53,267 nucleotides of DNA from Cohnella kolymensis (GTDB lineage Bacteria; Bacillota; Bacilli; Paenibacillales; Paenibacillaceae): NCBI RefSeq assembly GCF_000829465.1, contig NZ_JXAL01000002.1:1-53267 (forward strand). The letters are read 5' to 3'. Below, piece by piece: positions 32,610 through 41,343 of the stretch (the first letter of the stretch is position 1; each line of letters opens with the position of its first letter). The notes under the pieces were generated by a model. It was not told the origin of the DNA. It made no database searches and worked only from the letters and a program-made list of their open reading frames with translations. A program made the translations under genes and the position numbers.

Positions 32610-32981
32610 CTACTTCATCGATCGCTCCGCACGAACAAAAGCGATGAACGACTTAGCTTCCTCCTCGGATAACCCCCTCCCATCGATTACAAGTGAAAAC
32701 TTTTCTATAATATTGCGATCCGACAGTTCCAGGTGATCTACAAAATCCTTTACATTGTCATCTAGCACCATGTTCGGGTTTGTCGTGCGACCGAGCAAAT
32801 AATCGACGGAAACTTTAAAGTAATCGGCGATCTTCTGAATCGTGTTGAAATCGGGTTCTCTTCGCAATTTTTCGTAATGAGAGAGAGATGCGCGCGAGAT
32901 GCCCAGACTGCCGGCTAAAGTTTCCTGTGTTAAATGATTTCTTTCACGCAGAGATATAATTCGTAGGCCGATTGATGACAT
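32610..32981 (-). CDS. XRE-family regulator with C-terminal EEEAK-type domain
   Basis: A 123-residue repressor. HTH_3 covers residues 5-60 (LTQETLAGSLGISRASLSHY, FNTIQKIADYFKVSVDYLLG). The C-terminal 45 residues (NVKDFVDHLELSDRNIIEKF, then DGRGLSEEEAKSFIAFVRAE) form a helical domain duplicated as a free protein at 31505-31744. ATG 32981 is chosen because AAAGGAG lies about eleven bases upstream (TTG 32984 is an alternative); the further in-frame residues upstream are not conserved. A GATACA-N3-TGTATC palindrome right after its own -10 element suggests autorepression, and the same site before sinI suggests it controls release of SinR activity. Confidence 0.85.
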   Translation of the reverse strand: MSSIGLRIISLRERNHLTQETLAGSLGISRASLSHYEKLRREPDFNTIQKIADYFKVSVDYLLGRTTNPNMVLDDNVKDFVDHLELSDRNIIEKFSLVIDGRGLSEEEAKSFIAFVRAERSMK

Positions 32982-33015
32982 CAATTTTTGCGCTCCTTTC
33001 GCACATGAATAGCTA

Positions 33016-33047
33016 GATACAGTGTGTATCATTACATTATAGTAAAA
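33016..33047 (-). promoter_or_regulatory. XRE gene promoter region with autoregulatory palindrome
   Basis: On the minus strand TATAAT is followed five bases later by GATACA-CAC-TGTATC (33016-33030), a perfect palindrome with the same arms and spacing as the sinI operator. A good -35 element is not obvious. Confidence 0.65.
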
Positions 33048-33049
33048 CA

Positions 33050-33225
33050 AATTTTGGAGATTTGCACCTATTTACTACAAAAATATTCAAAATTATTAAA
33101 TGTAAACTTTGATATCTATATGGATAATACACATCTTATAACGATTGATATAGAACCGACCACAGTATTGTTCAGATGTATTGTTCAGACGCATAGTCTT
33201 GAAAGCAATAATACAAAGACCATAT
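33050..33225 (+). other. gene-free stretch leading into an orphan terminator
   Basis: About 175 AT-rich bases with no credible protein, ending in a very strong plus-strand terminator. It may encode a small RNA transcribed divergently from the XRE gene. Repeated TTGTTCAGA(T/C)G at 33169 and 33182 is the only internal structure noticed. Confidence 0.35.
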
Positions 33226-33257
33226 GCGCCTTCGCCGCGCATATGGTCTTTTTTGAA
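33226..33257 (+). terminator. strong orphan terminator
   Basis: GACCATATGCG and CGCATATGGTC form an 11-bp stem followed by six T. No plus-strand gene ends here. Confidence 0.85.
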
Positions 33258-33369
33258 TTGATGGACCGCTAGAGCCGGATACGTCTGAAATGTCCTTATC
33301 AATTGTTTTTGCGAGGCGACAACGAATGGATACGGATAAAATGACCGCAACCTTGTTCTTGCTAAATGA

Positions 33370-34152
33370 TCAATCGTTCTGATGAACATAGCGGCCGTGT
33401 TCTGGAATCGCGATCGTTTCGAAATCACGCGCAAGCCTTGCCAGCGAGGTTTGGAGCTCTTGCCCAGCCATGGCGGGACCATGTCCGGTTACGGCGTAAA
33501 GCGGCTTCAGAGCTTCCAGCTTCTTCACCGATTCCCATGCGGCATCCCAATCCGTGGTAAAGTAAGCGGGCGGACGATGGATGTCTTCCTCTTGAGTGAG
33601 ATTGGCAATCAGTGATTCTTCTTTGACGCTGGTAAAGGCGTCTCCTGCGATGAGCGCCCTGTCGGACTCCCGAAACAGGGAGATGTGGCCCTGCGTATGT
33701 CCGGGAGTAGGAATCCAACGCCAGCCTGGCATCCGAGGAATGCTTCCATCAGCAGGAAGCGCATGTACCCGCCCGCTGATATCAATGCCCGAACGAGGGA
33801 ATAGAGGCGATATGCGCGACAGCAAACCGCCTCCGACCGTCGGATCAGGCTCAGGGTAATCGTCTTTGCCGGTAAGGAAAGGCAATTCTCTCTCATGAGC
33901 ATATACCGGCACGTTCCATGATTCCAGCAAACCCTCAAGTGATCCAATATGGTCAAAATGGCCGTGGGTTAGGATAATCGCTTTTGGCGGAGCGGGTCCG
34001 AATCGTTCTTTTGCCGCTTCTAATATCTTATCGGCATAACCTTTAATGCCGGTATCTACCAACACCCAATCCTTTGAACTCTGATCGCCAACCAAAACGA
34101 CATTCGCAATTGCGGTTCTCAAATACGTGATATCTGCAGGAAGATCTTCCAT
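33370..34152 (-). CDS. MBL-fold metallo-hydrolase
   Basis: A 260-residue metallo-beta-lactamase-fold enzyme. The metal motif THGHFDHIGS lies near residue 69, the second His in PTPGHTQGHISLF near residue 155, Asp in LIAGDAFTS near residue 172 and the final His in VTGHGPAMAGQ near residue 226. The set matches the YflN/glyoxalase II-like group of hydrolases. ATG 34152 is chosen because GGAGGG precedes it by about eight bases. Substrate unknown (thioester, lactone or similar). It is a single gene with no linked partner. Confidence 0.88.
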   Translation of the reverse strand: MEDLPADITYLRTAIANVVLVGDQSSKDWVLVDTGIKGYADKILEAAKERFGPAPPKAIILTHGHFDHIGSLEGLLESWNVPVYAHERELPFLTGKDDYPEPDPTVGGGLLSRISPLFPRSGIDISGRVHALPADGSIPRMPGWRWIPTPGHTQGHISLFRESDRALIAGDAFTSVKEESLIANLTQEEDIHRPPAYFTTDWDAAWESVKKLEALKPLYAVTGHGPAMAGQELQTSLARLARDFETIAIPEHGRYVHQND

Positions 34153-34304
34153 CCAAGCTTCCCTCCATTTCATGGAGTAGTGTGCATGGATTCATTTGGA
34201 AATATTCCTTGATTGCTTCCAGAACCATGATTTTGAGCCTGTGCGCTATATCTCTTCACCACCGGTTCTTCCTTGGTAGGCATGGGTGTGGGGAGTGCGT
34301 CCGT

Positions 34305-34628
34305 TTACCATGGTACGACCTTCGAATACGTGGTAGTGGTCGCTCCCGGAATCGGAACCGCCGGTCCGGTGGTGCCCCTGATGACGTGTGTATGACCGTC
34401 GTCAAAGGAAGTGACTGTATGATACTCGTGAACGTGCTCGACTCCGGTCGGCGCAGGAGCAGTGAACCCTTCGTACTCATGGGAATGACCGACATCATAA
34501 GAAGTAATGCCGGCAAATTCATGTACATGAACGGGCCTGCCGTCCCATGAGGTGATATAAAGCTTATGGGAATGGCGGCCGTCAGACTCCAGCGAACAAA
34601 CAACCAATCCGGTGACTGGGATCTCCAT
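34305..34628 (-). CDS. YmaF-family His-rich protein
   Basis: A 107-residue protein built from repeats of about 20-25 residues, each with an HxH pair: DGRHSHKL, PVHVHEFAG, GHSHEYEG, EHVHEYHT and GHTHVIRG. This is the YmaF pattern; the function is unknown, but the spaced HxH pairs could bind Zn, Ni or Cu. ATG 34628 lies after AAGGAGATGTATA. The C-terminal third loses the repeat and becomes Pro/Gly/Thr-rich. No signal peptide. Confidence 0.75.
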   Translation of the reverse strand: MEIPVTGLVVCSLESDGRHSHKLYITSWDGRPVHVHEFAGITSYDVGHSHEYEGFTAPAPTGVEHVHEYHTVTSFDDGHTHVIRGTTGPAVPIPGATTTTYSKVVPW

Positions 34629-34824
34629 TATACATCTCCTTATCACTTAGTTGATTTGTTCTAGACTATGGTGAATGCCAAATTATGAACATAGATAGAC
34701 ACCTATTTTTTTTGGAGTATTACGCTGCTTATGGTGGTCTTTTTTACATATACAGAATATCGGAATATTGGATAAGCTGTCTCTCGTATCATTATTGATG
34801 ATGTTTTGATATGGAGGTGAGGCC

Positions 34825-35721
34825 GTGTACCCACCCGCGCCGGGAACATATGAAATGGATCCGCAACGTGCGTTGTTATTACCGCCGGAGTTGAAAGCCG
34901 CACCAATTGAGTCTTTAACCGAGAAGTTGTTTATTGAAAGATCGCTGACCGAGAACCGCTTCTGGCTGAGAATTATGAAGGAGCATGCTCTATTTCTAGG
35001 TGAAGGATTCAGCAAGGGCGACACGCAATTAATTCAGGAAGCGGACAGATTTTTTCATTATTTTGATCAGCTTCTGCAGAGAGCGCACAAAACTCCCGAA
35101 ACCGTACAGGCCGTTCGCGCGCTTAACGAGGAAAGCATCCGAACCGCAAGCGCATTTCGAAACTTTAAAAGAAACCTTCTAATACTCATCATAAACTGTA
35201 AAGTTGCCGGCTATAACTTCCCATTGCTCGTCGACCATATCGCACGGGAAGCTGAATATTTTGTGAGAAACCTCATGAAGTTTAATCAGGGTATCATGGA
35301 GCCCATACAAGATGCCATTATTAGCGAGAATGTGTTTTGGCTCAGGATCATGATGGAGCACTCACGTTTTATCAGCAGCCTTCTTGATCAATCGGAGAGA
35401 AATTTGGTTAACCAGGCAAGGAAATTCGGAGACGATTTCGAGGTGTTACTAGGTCAGGCGCGTGATGTGGAGTCAATGCTCTATAACAAGCAGCCTACCT
35501 ATCCAATTATTTCGAAAATGAATAAGGACAGCGAAAGTGCAACAGTCGAGCTGCGGAATTTCAAGAAAGCAGGGTTGGACTTCATTCGTACATGCCAAAT
35601 CAAAAATGTAATTAACCCGCTTCTGGCGGATCATGTGGTGCGTGAGGCGGAACATTTTCTTCTGATTATTAAGGTGCTCCAGCACAGACTTGTTTTAAAG
35701 CAATCCGGCAGATCCGATTAA
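34825..35721 (+). CDS. DUF2935 family protein, duplicated four-helix bundle
   Basis: A 298-residue protein made of two related halves. The first repeat has RFWLRIMKEHALFLGE near residue 45 and LVDHIAREAEYFVRNL near 135; the second has VFWLRIMMEHSRFISS near 170 and LADHVVREAEHFLLII near 268. The regularly placed E..H and H..RE residues look like a carboxylate/His metal site in a ferritin-like helical fold. DUF2935 proteins are common in spore formers; function unknown. GTG 34825 has GGAGGTGA six bases upstream. A terminator follows. Confidence 0.85.
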   Translation: MYPPAPGTYEMDPQRALLLPPELKAAPIESLTEKLFIERSLTENRFWLRIMKEHALFLGEGFSKGDTQLIQEADRFFHYFDQLLQRAHKTPETVQAVRALNEESIRTASAFRNFKRNLLILIINCKVAGYNFPLLVDHIAREAEYFVRNLMKFNQGIMEPIQDAIISENVFWLRIMMEHSRFISSLLDQSERNLVNQARKFGDDFEVLLGQARDVESMLYNKQPTYPIISKMNKDSESATVELRNFKKAGLDFIRTCQIKNVINPLLADHVVREAEHFLLIIKVLQHRLVLKQSGRSD

Positions 35722-35753
35722 AAGGGAGAGCCCATCGGCTCTCCCTCTTTTTG
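35720..35753. terminator. terminator between convergent genes
   Basis: AGGGAGAGCC-CATC-GGCTCTCCCT followed by a T run. Confidence 0.9.
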
Positions 35754-35767
35754 AAATCATAACTCTA

Positions 35768-36538
35768 TTAACCTTTGAATTTGCCGGACAGAAGATAGCC
35801 TGCATTTGGGACGACGGGCTCAAGCCCGAGATTACTTAATATGGAATAGACGGTTGCGGTAGCCGCAGACAAAACAGGTTTGCCCAGCCGATCCTCAACC
35901 TTTTGAATCGCTGCCAGAGACGGCATTTGTACACAGGCAGACAATACAATGGCATCGGCTTGGCTGATATCGAGACGGTCGGCATGCTCGATCAAGTTCA
36001 GCGGATCCAGACGGCCTACTTCCAGATTATCCGAGACCTCAAGGCTGATAGAATCCGTAACTTCAATGCCGTCACTCTGAATATAATCGACGACCTGAGC
36101 GGTCAACGGCTTCATGTAAGGGGTTATAATCGCAACCTTTTTGAAACCGAGAGCATGAATACCTTCTATTAACGCACCTGCAGAACTGACGATCGGAGCG
36201 GGTGCCTTGTTCTCTTCCACTACTTTGGAGAGACGCTCCTCTGAAACGGTGTGATAACCGGGCCCTTGGCACATGATCGCAACAAGGCAGGCATATGCAA
36301 GTACATCGCATCTCGCATCACTTAGCTCAAGTGCGCATCGGTCGCTGTCCACGTCCATTTTACGCAGCTCTTCCGGCGTTACATGCATCATTCTCATACG
36401 TGACGAATGAAAGGTGAATCGCTCCTCCGGAAATTGCGGAGCACGAGATTGAAGCATTGCCGGAATTTCCGTCTCCATGGTTGTATTAGAACTCGGTACG
36501 ATCAGACCAACTCTATAATTTTTACTGATTTTAGACAC
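35768..36538 (-). CDS. maleate cis-trans isomerase family protein
   Basis: A 256-residue member of the Asp/Glu racemase superfamily, maleate isomerase/arylmalonate decarboxylase branch. VGLIVPSSNTTMETEIP near residue 9 is the substrate-binding N-terminus. Two catalytic Cys are seen: YACLVAIM near residue 83 and LSACVQMPS near residue 200, as required for maleate-to-fumarate isomerisation. It is the last gene of a three-gene unit with a transporter and a tartrate/D-malate dehydrogenase-like enzyme. The GTG start has a weak upstream AAAGAAAGAG, so translational coupling to the preceding gene (eight bases away) is likely. Confidence 0.82.
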   Translation of the reverse strand: MSKISKNYRVGLIVPSSNTTMETEIPAMLQSRAPQFPEERFTFHSSRMRMMHVTPEELRKMDVDSDRCALELSDARCDVLAYACLVAIMCQGPGYHTVSEERLSKVVEENKAPAPIVSSAGALIEGIHALGFKKVAIITPYMKPLTAQVVDYIQSDGIEVTDSISLEVSDNLEVGRLDPLNLIEHADRLDISQADAIVLSACVQMPSLAAIQKVEDRLGKPVLSAATATVYSILSNLGLEPVVPNAGYLLSGKFKG

Positions 36539-36546
36539 CTCTTTCT

Positions 36547-37845
36547 TTAATTTCCGCTTGTTAATTCCGTCCCCTTGGTTTCTTTTAGCGTGAATACCAT
36601 AACGGCGGCTATCAAGTAGGACACTGAAGCGAGGGTGATCGTATAGGTAAATCCGATTTTCGGAATCAAGAAAGGCACGAGTTTAATGCCGAGAATTGCG
36701 CCCACCCGGCCGAAGTTAAAGCAGAAGCCGGATGCGGTGGATCGAATGCTCGTCGGGAACAACTCGGAATACCAAGCGCCGAACCCGCTGAAATAGCCGG
36801 TAAAGAAACCAAGCAGGGCAGACAAGGACCCTAGAATCATAACATTCTGAGCCGTGAACGCAAGCTTGCCGTCCGTCAACGGCATGTGGCTCACCGCATA
36901 GGTAAATGCAGGTATCATCAACGTCATGCCGATGAAGAAGATCGCGAAGGTTTTACGGCGGCCGAGTTTCTCAGCCATAGAGCCGAAGACGATATAGCCT
37001 ATGATCGCTCCGATGCCCGTCCACACGAGGAACACAGGTGCCTGATCAATTCGAACCTTCAGAATATTCTGCAGAAAAGCAGGCGTGAAGGCAGTTATAA
37101 TCCAGTATCCGTACATCCCCAGTATGGAAATGGTCAGCGCCAATAACGTAGCTTTCAGATATTGCGGCTTGAAAATCTCAAAAATACTATTGTTGCCCGC
37201 ATTATTCTTCCTGAATTCCCGGTTAGCCAACCATACGGGAGACTCTTTCACAAAAATAAGGATATAAACGAAGGTCGCAAAGGCCGGAATACTTGAATAA
37301 AGGAACAGATGCCGCCAGGATTCCGGATCATGAGGGTTCAAAATCGTCCATGCGAATACCGCCGCGAGCAGCTGTCCGCCGGACCAGCCCGTCTGCATCC
37401 AAGCGATCGCTTTGGCACGGCCTTCGGGTTTCCAAATTTCGGATACGAGAGATGCGGCTGCGGACCATAATCCACCCACGGCAACCCCGACGATGAATCT
37501 ATAAACGTTCAACTCCGCGACACTGTCCGCATATCCGCAAAGCAAAGTACCGGTGCCGTACGCCAGTACCGAGGCAAGGATCGTGGTTTTACGACCGATT
37601 TTGTCTGAAATGCCTCCGAGGAGATATCCGCCGATCCCGGTCGCGAGGAGAAACCAAGCGATGGTAGAGACGACATCTCCCAATTGGACGGAGAACGTTG
37701 TTGCAATCGCTAACATAACGAATCCGAAAATGCCTGCGTCCAAGGCGTCGAACAGCCAAGCTGCCCACGCCCCTCCCAGAGTTAAATAACGCTGCTTATT
37801 TGCCACAGTCGGTTGAGCAGTTACACTCGGTTGTGCCATTGCCAT
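36547..37845 (-). CDS. MFS transporter, dicarboxylate/aromatic acid type
   Basis: A 432-residue major facilitator with 12 predicted helices. ISDKIGRKTTILAS near residue 85 is the loop 2-3 signature, and MAEKLGRRKTFAI near residue 285 its repeat in the second half. The layout, including AAASLVSEIWKPEGRAKA, resembles the aromatic-acid/H+ symporter and sialate-transport branches. Its ATG overlaps the stop of the upstream dehydrogenase by one base (TAATG), with GAGAGGGG before it. The operon context makes maleate, malate or tartrate the likely cargo. Confidence 0.87.
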   Translation of the reverse strand: MAMAQPSVTAQPTVANKQRYLTLGGAWAAWLFDALDAGIFGFVMLAIATTFSVQLGDVVSTIAWFLLATGIGGYLLGGISDKIGRKTTILASVLAYGTGTLLCGYADSVAELNVYRFIVGVAVGGLWSAAASLVSEIWKPEGRAKAIAWMQTGWSGGQLLAAVFAWTILNPHDPESWRHLFLYSSIPAFATFVYILIFVKESPVWLANREFRKNNAGNNSIFEIFKPQYLKATLLALTISILGMYGYWIITAFTPAFLQNILKVRIDQAPVFLVWTGIGAIIGYIVFGSMAEKLGRRKTFAIFFIGMTLMIPAFTYAVSHMPLTDGKLAFTAQNVMILGSLSALLGFFTGYFSGFGAWYSELFPTSIRSTASGFCFNFGRVGAILGIKLVPFLIPKIGFTYTITLASVSYLIAAVMVFTLKETKGTELTSGN

Positions 37846-38915
37846 TAGCGACGGCCCCTCTCCTTGAATTTGGTGAGAATGGCTTCTCCCACTTCGGTTG
37901 TGCTCGCTTTACCGCCGAGATCAGGGGTAATGATTCCTGCTTCCATCGTATCTTCGATCGAGTCAAGCAACAGCTGGCCGACATCCTCGAAGCCGAAGAA
38001 ATCCAGCATCATTTTGGCTGTCCACATTTGACCGACCGGATTGGCAATGCCTTTACCGTAAATGTCAGGAGCTGAGCCGTGTACCGGTTCGAACATCGAA
38101 GGGTATTTCCGGTCAGGGTTAATGTTCGCCGAAGGAGCAATTCCGATCGAGCCCATGATTCCCGCACCCAAATCCGTCAGAATATCGCCGAACAAGTTCG
38201 ACGCGACGACGACATCAAGCGTCTGAGGCTTTGTCACGAAGAATGCGCTTAGGGCGTCAATGTGGGTAGAGGTTTGCTGGATTTCAGGGAACTCTCGGCC
38301 CACTTGTCCAAAAACTTCATCCCAGAACGGCATAGAGTGAATGATTCCATTGGATTTGGTTGCGCTTGTTACAAACTTTCTGTCGCGTTTGCCGGCCGCT
38401 TCAAAAGCGAACCGTATCGCGCGTTCCGTACCGCTGCGTGTGAAGACGGCGTTCTGCACGACAATCTCATCATTGCCTGCGATCATGCGGCCGCCGATCG
38501 GGGAATATTCGCCTTCGGCGTTTTCACGCACGACAAGGATATCGAAGCCCTTCGGATCTGCTAATGGGGAACGGACTCCGCGCATTTGTTTGACTGGGCG
38601 AAGATTGATGTATTGCTTCATTTCTCTGCGGATAGCGATCAGCAGACCCCAGAGAGACACATGATCGGGAACCGTTTTCGGAAGTCCTACCGCTCCTAGA
38701 AAAATAGCTTCAAAGTTCTTAAGTATATCGATCCCATTCTCCGGCATCATACGGCCATGCTCTACATAATACTCGCAGCTCCATGGGAACTCTTGCATTT
38801 TAAATGACAGTCCTCCGTGGATTTCAGCCGCCAGCTCTAACGCTTTCACTCCAAAAGGAACAACTTCTTTACCTATTCCATCACCGGGTATGACAGCGAT
38901 TTCAATATTTTTCAT
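37845..38915 (-). CDS. tartrate/D-malate dehydrogenase (decarboxylating) family
   Basis: A 356-residue enzyme of the isocitrate/isopropylmalate dehydrogenase family, closest in pattern to tartrate dehydrogenase and D-malate dehydrogenase (DmlA). PGDGIGKEVV is at residues 10-19; FPWSCEYYVEHGRMMP near 48 is characteristic of the TDH/DmlA branch; LRPVKQMRGV and VVRENAEGEYSPIGG form the substrate site; DILTDLGAGIMGS and FEPVHGSAPDIYGKG are the metal and NAD segments. It would oxidise D-malate to pyruvate and CO2 or act on tartrate. ATG 38915 follows GGGAG; the upstream in-frame start at 38945 is less likely. First gene of the operon. Confidence 0.9.
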   Translation of the reverse strand: MKNIEIAVIPGDGIGKEVVPFGVKALELAAEIHGGLSFKMQEFPWSCEYYVEHGRMMPENGIDILKNFEAIFLGAVGLPKTVPDHVSLWGLLIAIRREMKQYINLRPVKQMRGVRSPLADPKGFDILVVRENAEGEYSPIGGRMIAGNDEIVVQNAVFTRSGTERAIRFAFEAAGKRDRKFVTSATKSNGIIHSMPFWDEVFGQVGREFPEIQQTSTHIDALSAFFVTKPQTLDVVVASNLFGDILTDLGAGIMGSIGIAPSANINPDRKYPSMFEPVHGSAPDIYGKGIANPVGQMWTAKMMLDFFGFEDVGQLLLDSIEDTMEAGIITPDLGGKASTTEVGEAILTKFKERGRR

Positions 38916-38979
38916 CGTATTCTCCCTTTCCTCAACGGAATGCACTTTACGCAGTTTTTACATTTCTGAGCTTAAGAAA

Positions 38980-39005
38980 AGAATACTGTATTCTGTATAC
39001 AAAAT
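38980..39005. promoter_or_regulatory. GntR operator between divergent units
   Basis: AGAATAC-T-GTATTCT (38980-38994) is a perfect palindrome, followed by TGTATACA. A half site GTATTCT recurs at 39014-39020. It lies between the dicarboxylate operon and the GntR gene. Confidence 0.6.
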
Positions 39006-39063
39006 GCAATCTAGTATTCTACTTTTATTTAGGCTATAATTTTTTAACAACTTCGCCGCCGGG

Positions 39064-39699
39064 GTGATTATCATTCAGTCCATCAGAAAAGTGGAGCCTG
39101 CTTATCAACAAGCCTATGAGATTATAAGGGGAATGATTTTTGACGGTACTTTAGCAGCCGGACAGAAGATCACCGAGGAGTCTCTGGCAGCGATATTGAA
39201 TGTGAGCCGCACGCCTATTCGCGAGTCGTTAAGACGCCTGGAACAAGACGGGTTAGTCATGCAAAAGCGGGTCATTAAGCCGACGAATACGATGCTTAGC
39301 GAAATCTACAGCATGCGGATGTTGTTGGAAGGTTATGGGGCTTATCAAGCGGCGGGGAATTTATCGGATGACAAAAAGGCGCTTCTGCCTGAATGCATAG
39401 AGAAAGCCAAGACGGGCTCAAAAGAAGACGCGATGCACTATAACACCGTCTTTCATGACACGATCATGGAAGCCTGCGGTAATTCTTACATGTTGGACGC
39501 TTATGAGAAAATGAGAACGCTGATCCTTCTGTTTCGGCATGATGTTGTTTTCTACGACCGCCCGCATCTGCAAGAGGAACACGAGAAGATCTATCATGCA
39601 ATTGTTAATGGTAATAGCGATCAAGCCCGACAACTGATGGAAGAACATTTGCAGAATGATCTCGAATTCTGTTTGGCGGTGCATGAAAAACAGAAATAA
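39064..39699 (+). CDS. GntR-family regulator, FadR/FCD subfamily
   Basis: A 211-residue repressor. The winged HTH (residues 10-75) reads AYEIIRGMIFDGTLAAGQKI, EESLAAILNVSRTPIRESL and RRLEQDGLV. The FCD effector domain (90-205) has the metal-binding Asp/His set, with NTVFHDTIMEACGN and HEKIYHAIVNG. FCD regulators often bind organic acids, matching the divergent maleate/D-malate operon. GTG 39064 is used, but the ribosome binding site is unclear; GGGGTGA overlaps it and a start at ATT 39073 is possible. Confidence 0.88.
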   Translation: MIIIQSIRKVEPAYQQAYEIIRGMIFDGTLAAGQKITEESLAAILNVSRTPIRESLRRLEQDGLVMQKRVIKPTNTMLSEIYSMRMLLEGYGAYQAAGNLSDDKKALLPECIEKAKTGSKEDAMHYNTVFHDTIMEACGNSYMLDAYEKMRTLILLFRHDVVFYDRPHLQEEHEKIYHAIVNGNSDQARQLMEEHLQNDLEFCLAVHEKQK

Positions 39700-39713
39700 A
39701 TAGAGCGTAACCG

Positions 39714-39768
39714 AAGAGCGGTCTCCATACTGCCTTGCTTTTACAGCAGGCGGGATGAAGACCGCTTA
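39714..39768. terminator. compound hairpin between convergent genes
   Basis: AAGAGCGGTCT near 39714 pairs with AGACCGCTT near 39757; an inner CTGCC/GCAGG hairpin lies in the loop. Confidence 0.7.
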
Positions 39769-40649
39769 TTTGTTTCTCTTTGTTTTTTCCAGCGAAGCAC
39801 CTTTACTCTTACTAAAATCGTACCAATCCCATGTGAAGCTGCATACAGAATTGCCAACACAACAATCAAAGGCTTATACACGAACCAAGCGGCGACACCA
39901 AGAAGTGCGAACTGCCACACTTTCACCTTCTGCATATAGCACGGCAGCAGAAGAAGGCGATATAACCAATTGCATTTACGCAGACAGTTCGTATATTCGG
40001 TTCGGAGATGAGCATTTCCGGGCTCGATTCCAATGGCTTTTTCCAGATATTCCAGCGCTTTCTGATGTTCCCCTCTGATCCGGGCAGCCCAAGCTAAATA
40101 TAGGAAAGTTTCACCATCAGCCGGTTCCCTGAGCAGAGCGCCTTTCTCGGAAACACGTGAAGCCTCGTAATCCCCGCAATTCGCCTGCAAGTAACTATCC
40201 GCTGCTTTATACAATAACTTTTCAGGAGACATATACAGCGCCTTGTTCAGCTCTTCCCGGGCTTCTTGAAGTCTGCCGTTCTTGCGGCAGAAATTGAACT
40301 TTAGAAAATAGTAATGCCCTTCATAAGGATCGAACCGCTGCGCTTCTTTGACCGCCTTGAAAAATTCTCTTTCCTCGCCTTGCGCATACAGCACAATCAC
40401 CCGAACAAACCAGGCCGTTGTGTTCTCAGCGTCGTAACGCAAAGATTGGTCAGACCAATACAGCGCTTGGTCCAGATTATCCGACTTCAAATAGATTTGC
40501 GCCAACATTCCATACGCCTCGGCGTTATGAGGATTGCTCTTGATCCATAGCTCTGCTTCTGCAAGGGCTTCTTCAGAGCGGCCTTCGTTCATGAGTTGCA
40601 ATATCCGTTCAGATCGCGCGGTACCTTGATTGATCGTCAACACTGCCAT
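39741..40649 (-). CDS. TPR-repeat protein with C-terminal membrane segment
   Basis: A 302-residue protein. Residues 12-215 consist of about six tetratricopeptide repeats (for example AYGMLAQIYLKSDNLDQALYW and GETFLYLAWAARIRGEHQKA), then residues 230-285 hold two hydrophobic segments (FALLGVAAWFVYKPLIVVLA), and a basic tail. The TPR part probably lies in the cytosol as a protein-binding scaffold tethered to the membrane. ATG 40649 is used; AGG upstream is weak. No partner can be named. The last 27 bases overlap the shared terminator hairpin. Confidence 0.75.
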   Translation of the reverse strand: MAVLTINQGTARSERILQLMNEGRSEEALAEAELWIKSNPHNAEAYGMLAQIYLKSDNLDQALYWSDQSLRYDAENTTAWFVRVIVLYAQGEEREFFKAVKEAQRFDPYEGHYYFLKFNFCRKNGRLQEAREELNKALYMSPEKLLYKAADSYLQANCGDYEASRVSEKGALLREPADGETFLYLAWAARIRGEHQKALEYLEKAIGIEPGNAHLRTEYTNCLRKCNWLYRLLLLPCYMQKVKVWQFALLGVAAWFVYKPLIVVLAILYAASHGIGTILVRVKVLRWKKQRETNKRSSSRLL

Positions 40650-40738
40650 CACCTGCCGGTCATTTCATGCGCTTGTTCGACTTTATCTTCATTGTCATCT
40701 GACAGCCATTCCAAACCTCCGACCAAGATATTTAATAA

Positions 40739-40912
40739 TTGGCACATGGTGAACTTGCCGAACACTTCCCTGATTTAACGCGTTATGCCGTCATGAAGCA
40801 TCTCAGCGCATTAGAGAAGGCGAAGCTCGTACTGGTTCGCCGCGAGGGCAAGTACCGGGTGAATTTTCTGAATGCCGTACCGCTTCAAGAGCTCTATGGC
40901 AGGAGATTGTAA
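40739..40912 (+). pseudogene. ArsR-family regulator remnant
   Basis: The frame ELAEHFPDLTRYAVMKHLSA through KLVLVRREGKYRVNFLNAVP is the central part of an ArsR-type winged helix of the kind usually found next to SRPBCC proteins. The first helices before the HTH and the C-terminal tail (after LQELYG) are missing, and no ribosome binding site precedes it. A deletion appears to join this fragment straight to the following SRPBCC fragment in another frame. Confidence 0.7.
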
Positions 40913-41313
40913 TCGAGGCACCTCGTGAAAAGGTGTTTCAGGCTTTAACCCATGACGTACAATCCTGGTGGGAATACCGCTTGGCACCTCAAGGTACGGA
41001 CAGAAAGTTGTCACTGTCTCCGGAACTTGGGGGTCAATTCATCGAGACTTGGGGAAGCGGACAGGGCGCCCTTTGGGGAACGGTGTACTATGTGAATGCG
41101 CCTGAAGAAATTCGCTTGCAAGGCCATCTTGGAATGAAAGGCGCCGTAAACAGCTCTTACATTTATCAGCTGGAGGAGAGAGGCAGCCAAACCGTATTGA
41201 AGCTGTCTCATACGGCATCCGGCTATATCGAAGACGGATGGAGAGAGTCCCATGAGCACGGATGGAGAGAGCTGCTGGGCAAATTTCTTAAGGATTATGT
41301 GGAAAATAACTGA
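40898..41313 (+). pseudogene. SRPBCC (AHSA1-like) domain protein, N-terminally truncated
   Basis: The frame encodes QEIVIEAPREKVFQALTHDV through GWRELLGKFLKDYVENN, a nearly complete AHSA1/START-like lipid- or ligand-binding domain of about 135 residues. It lacks a start codon with a ribosome binding site; the first available one is GTG 40933, inside the first helix. With the ArsR remnant just upstream it looks like a regulator-SRPBCC gene pair collapsed by deletions. The domain core is intact, so decay may be recent. Confidence 0.7.
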
Positions 41314-41343
41314 GCTGAAGTTCTATGAAAGGAGGTGCGGTCG

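Noticed and set aside
33024..33272. 82-codon frame across the orphan terminator
   Set aside because: It runs through a perfect terminator hairpin and has unselected composition.
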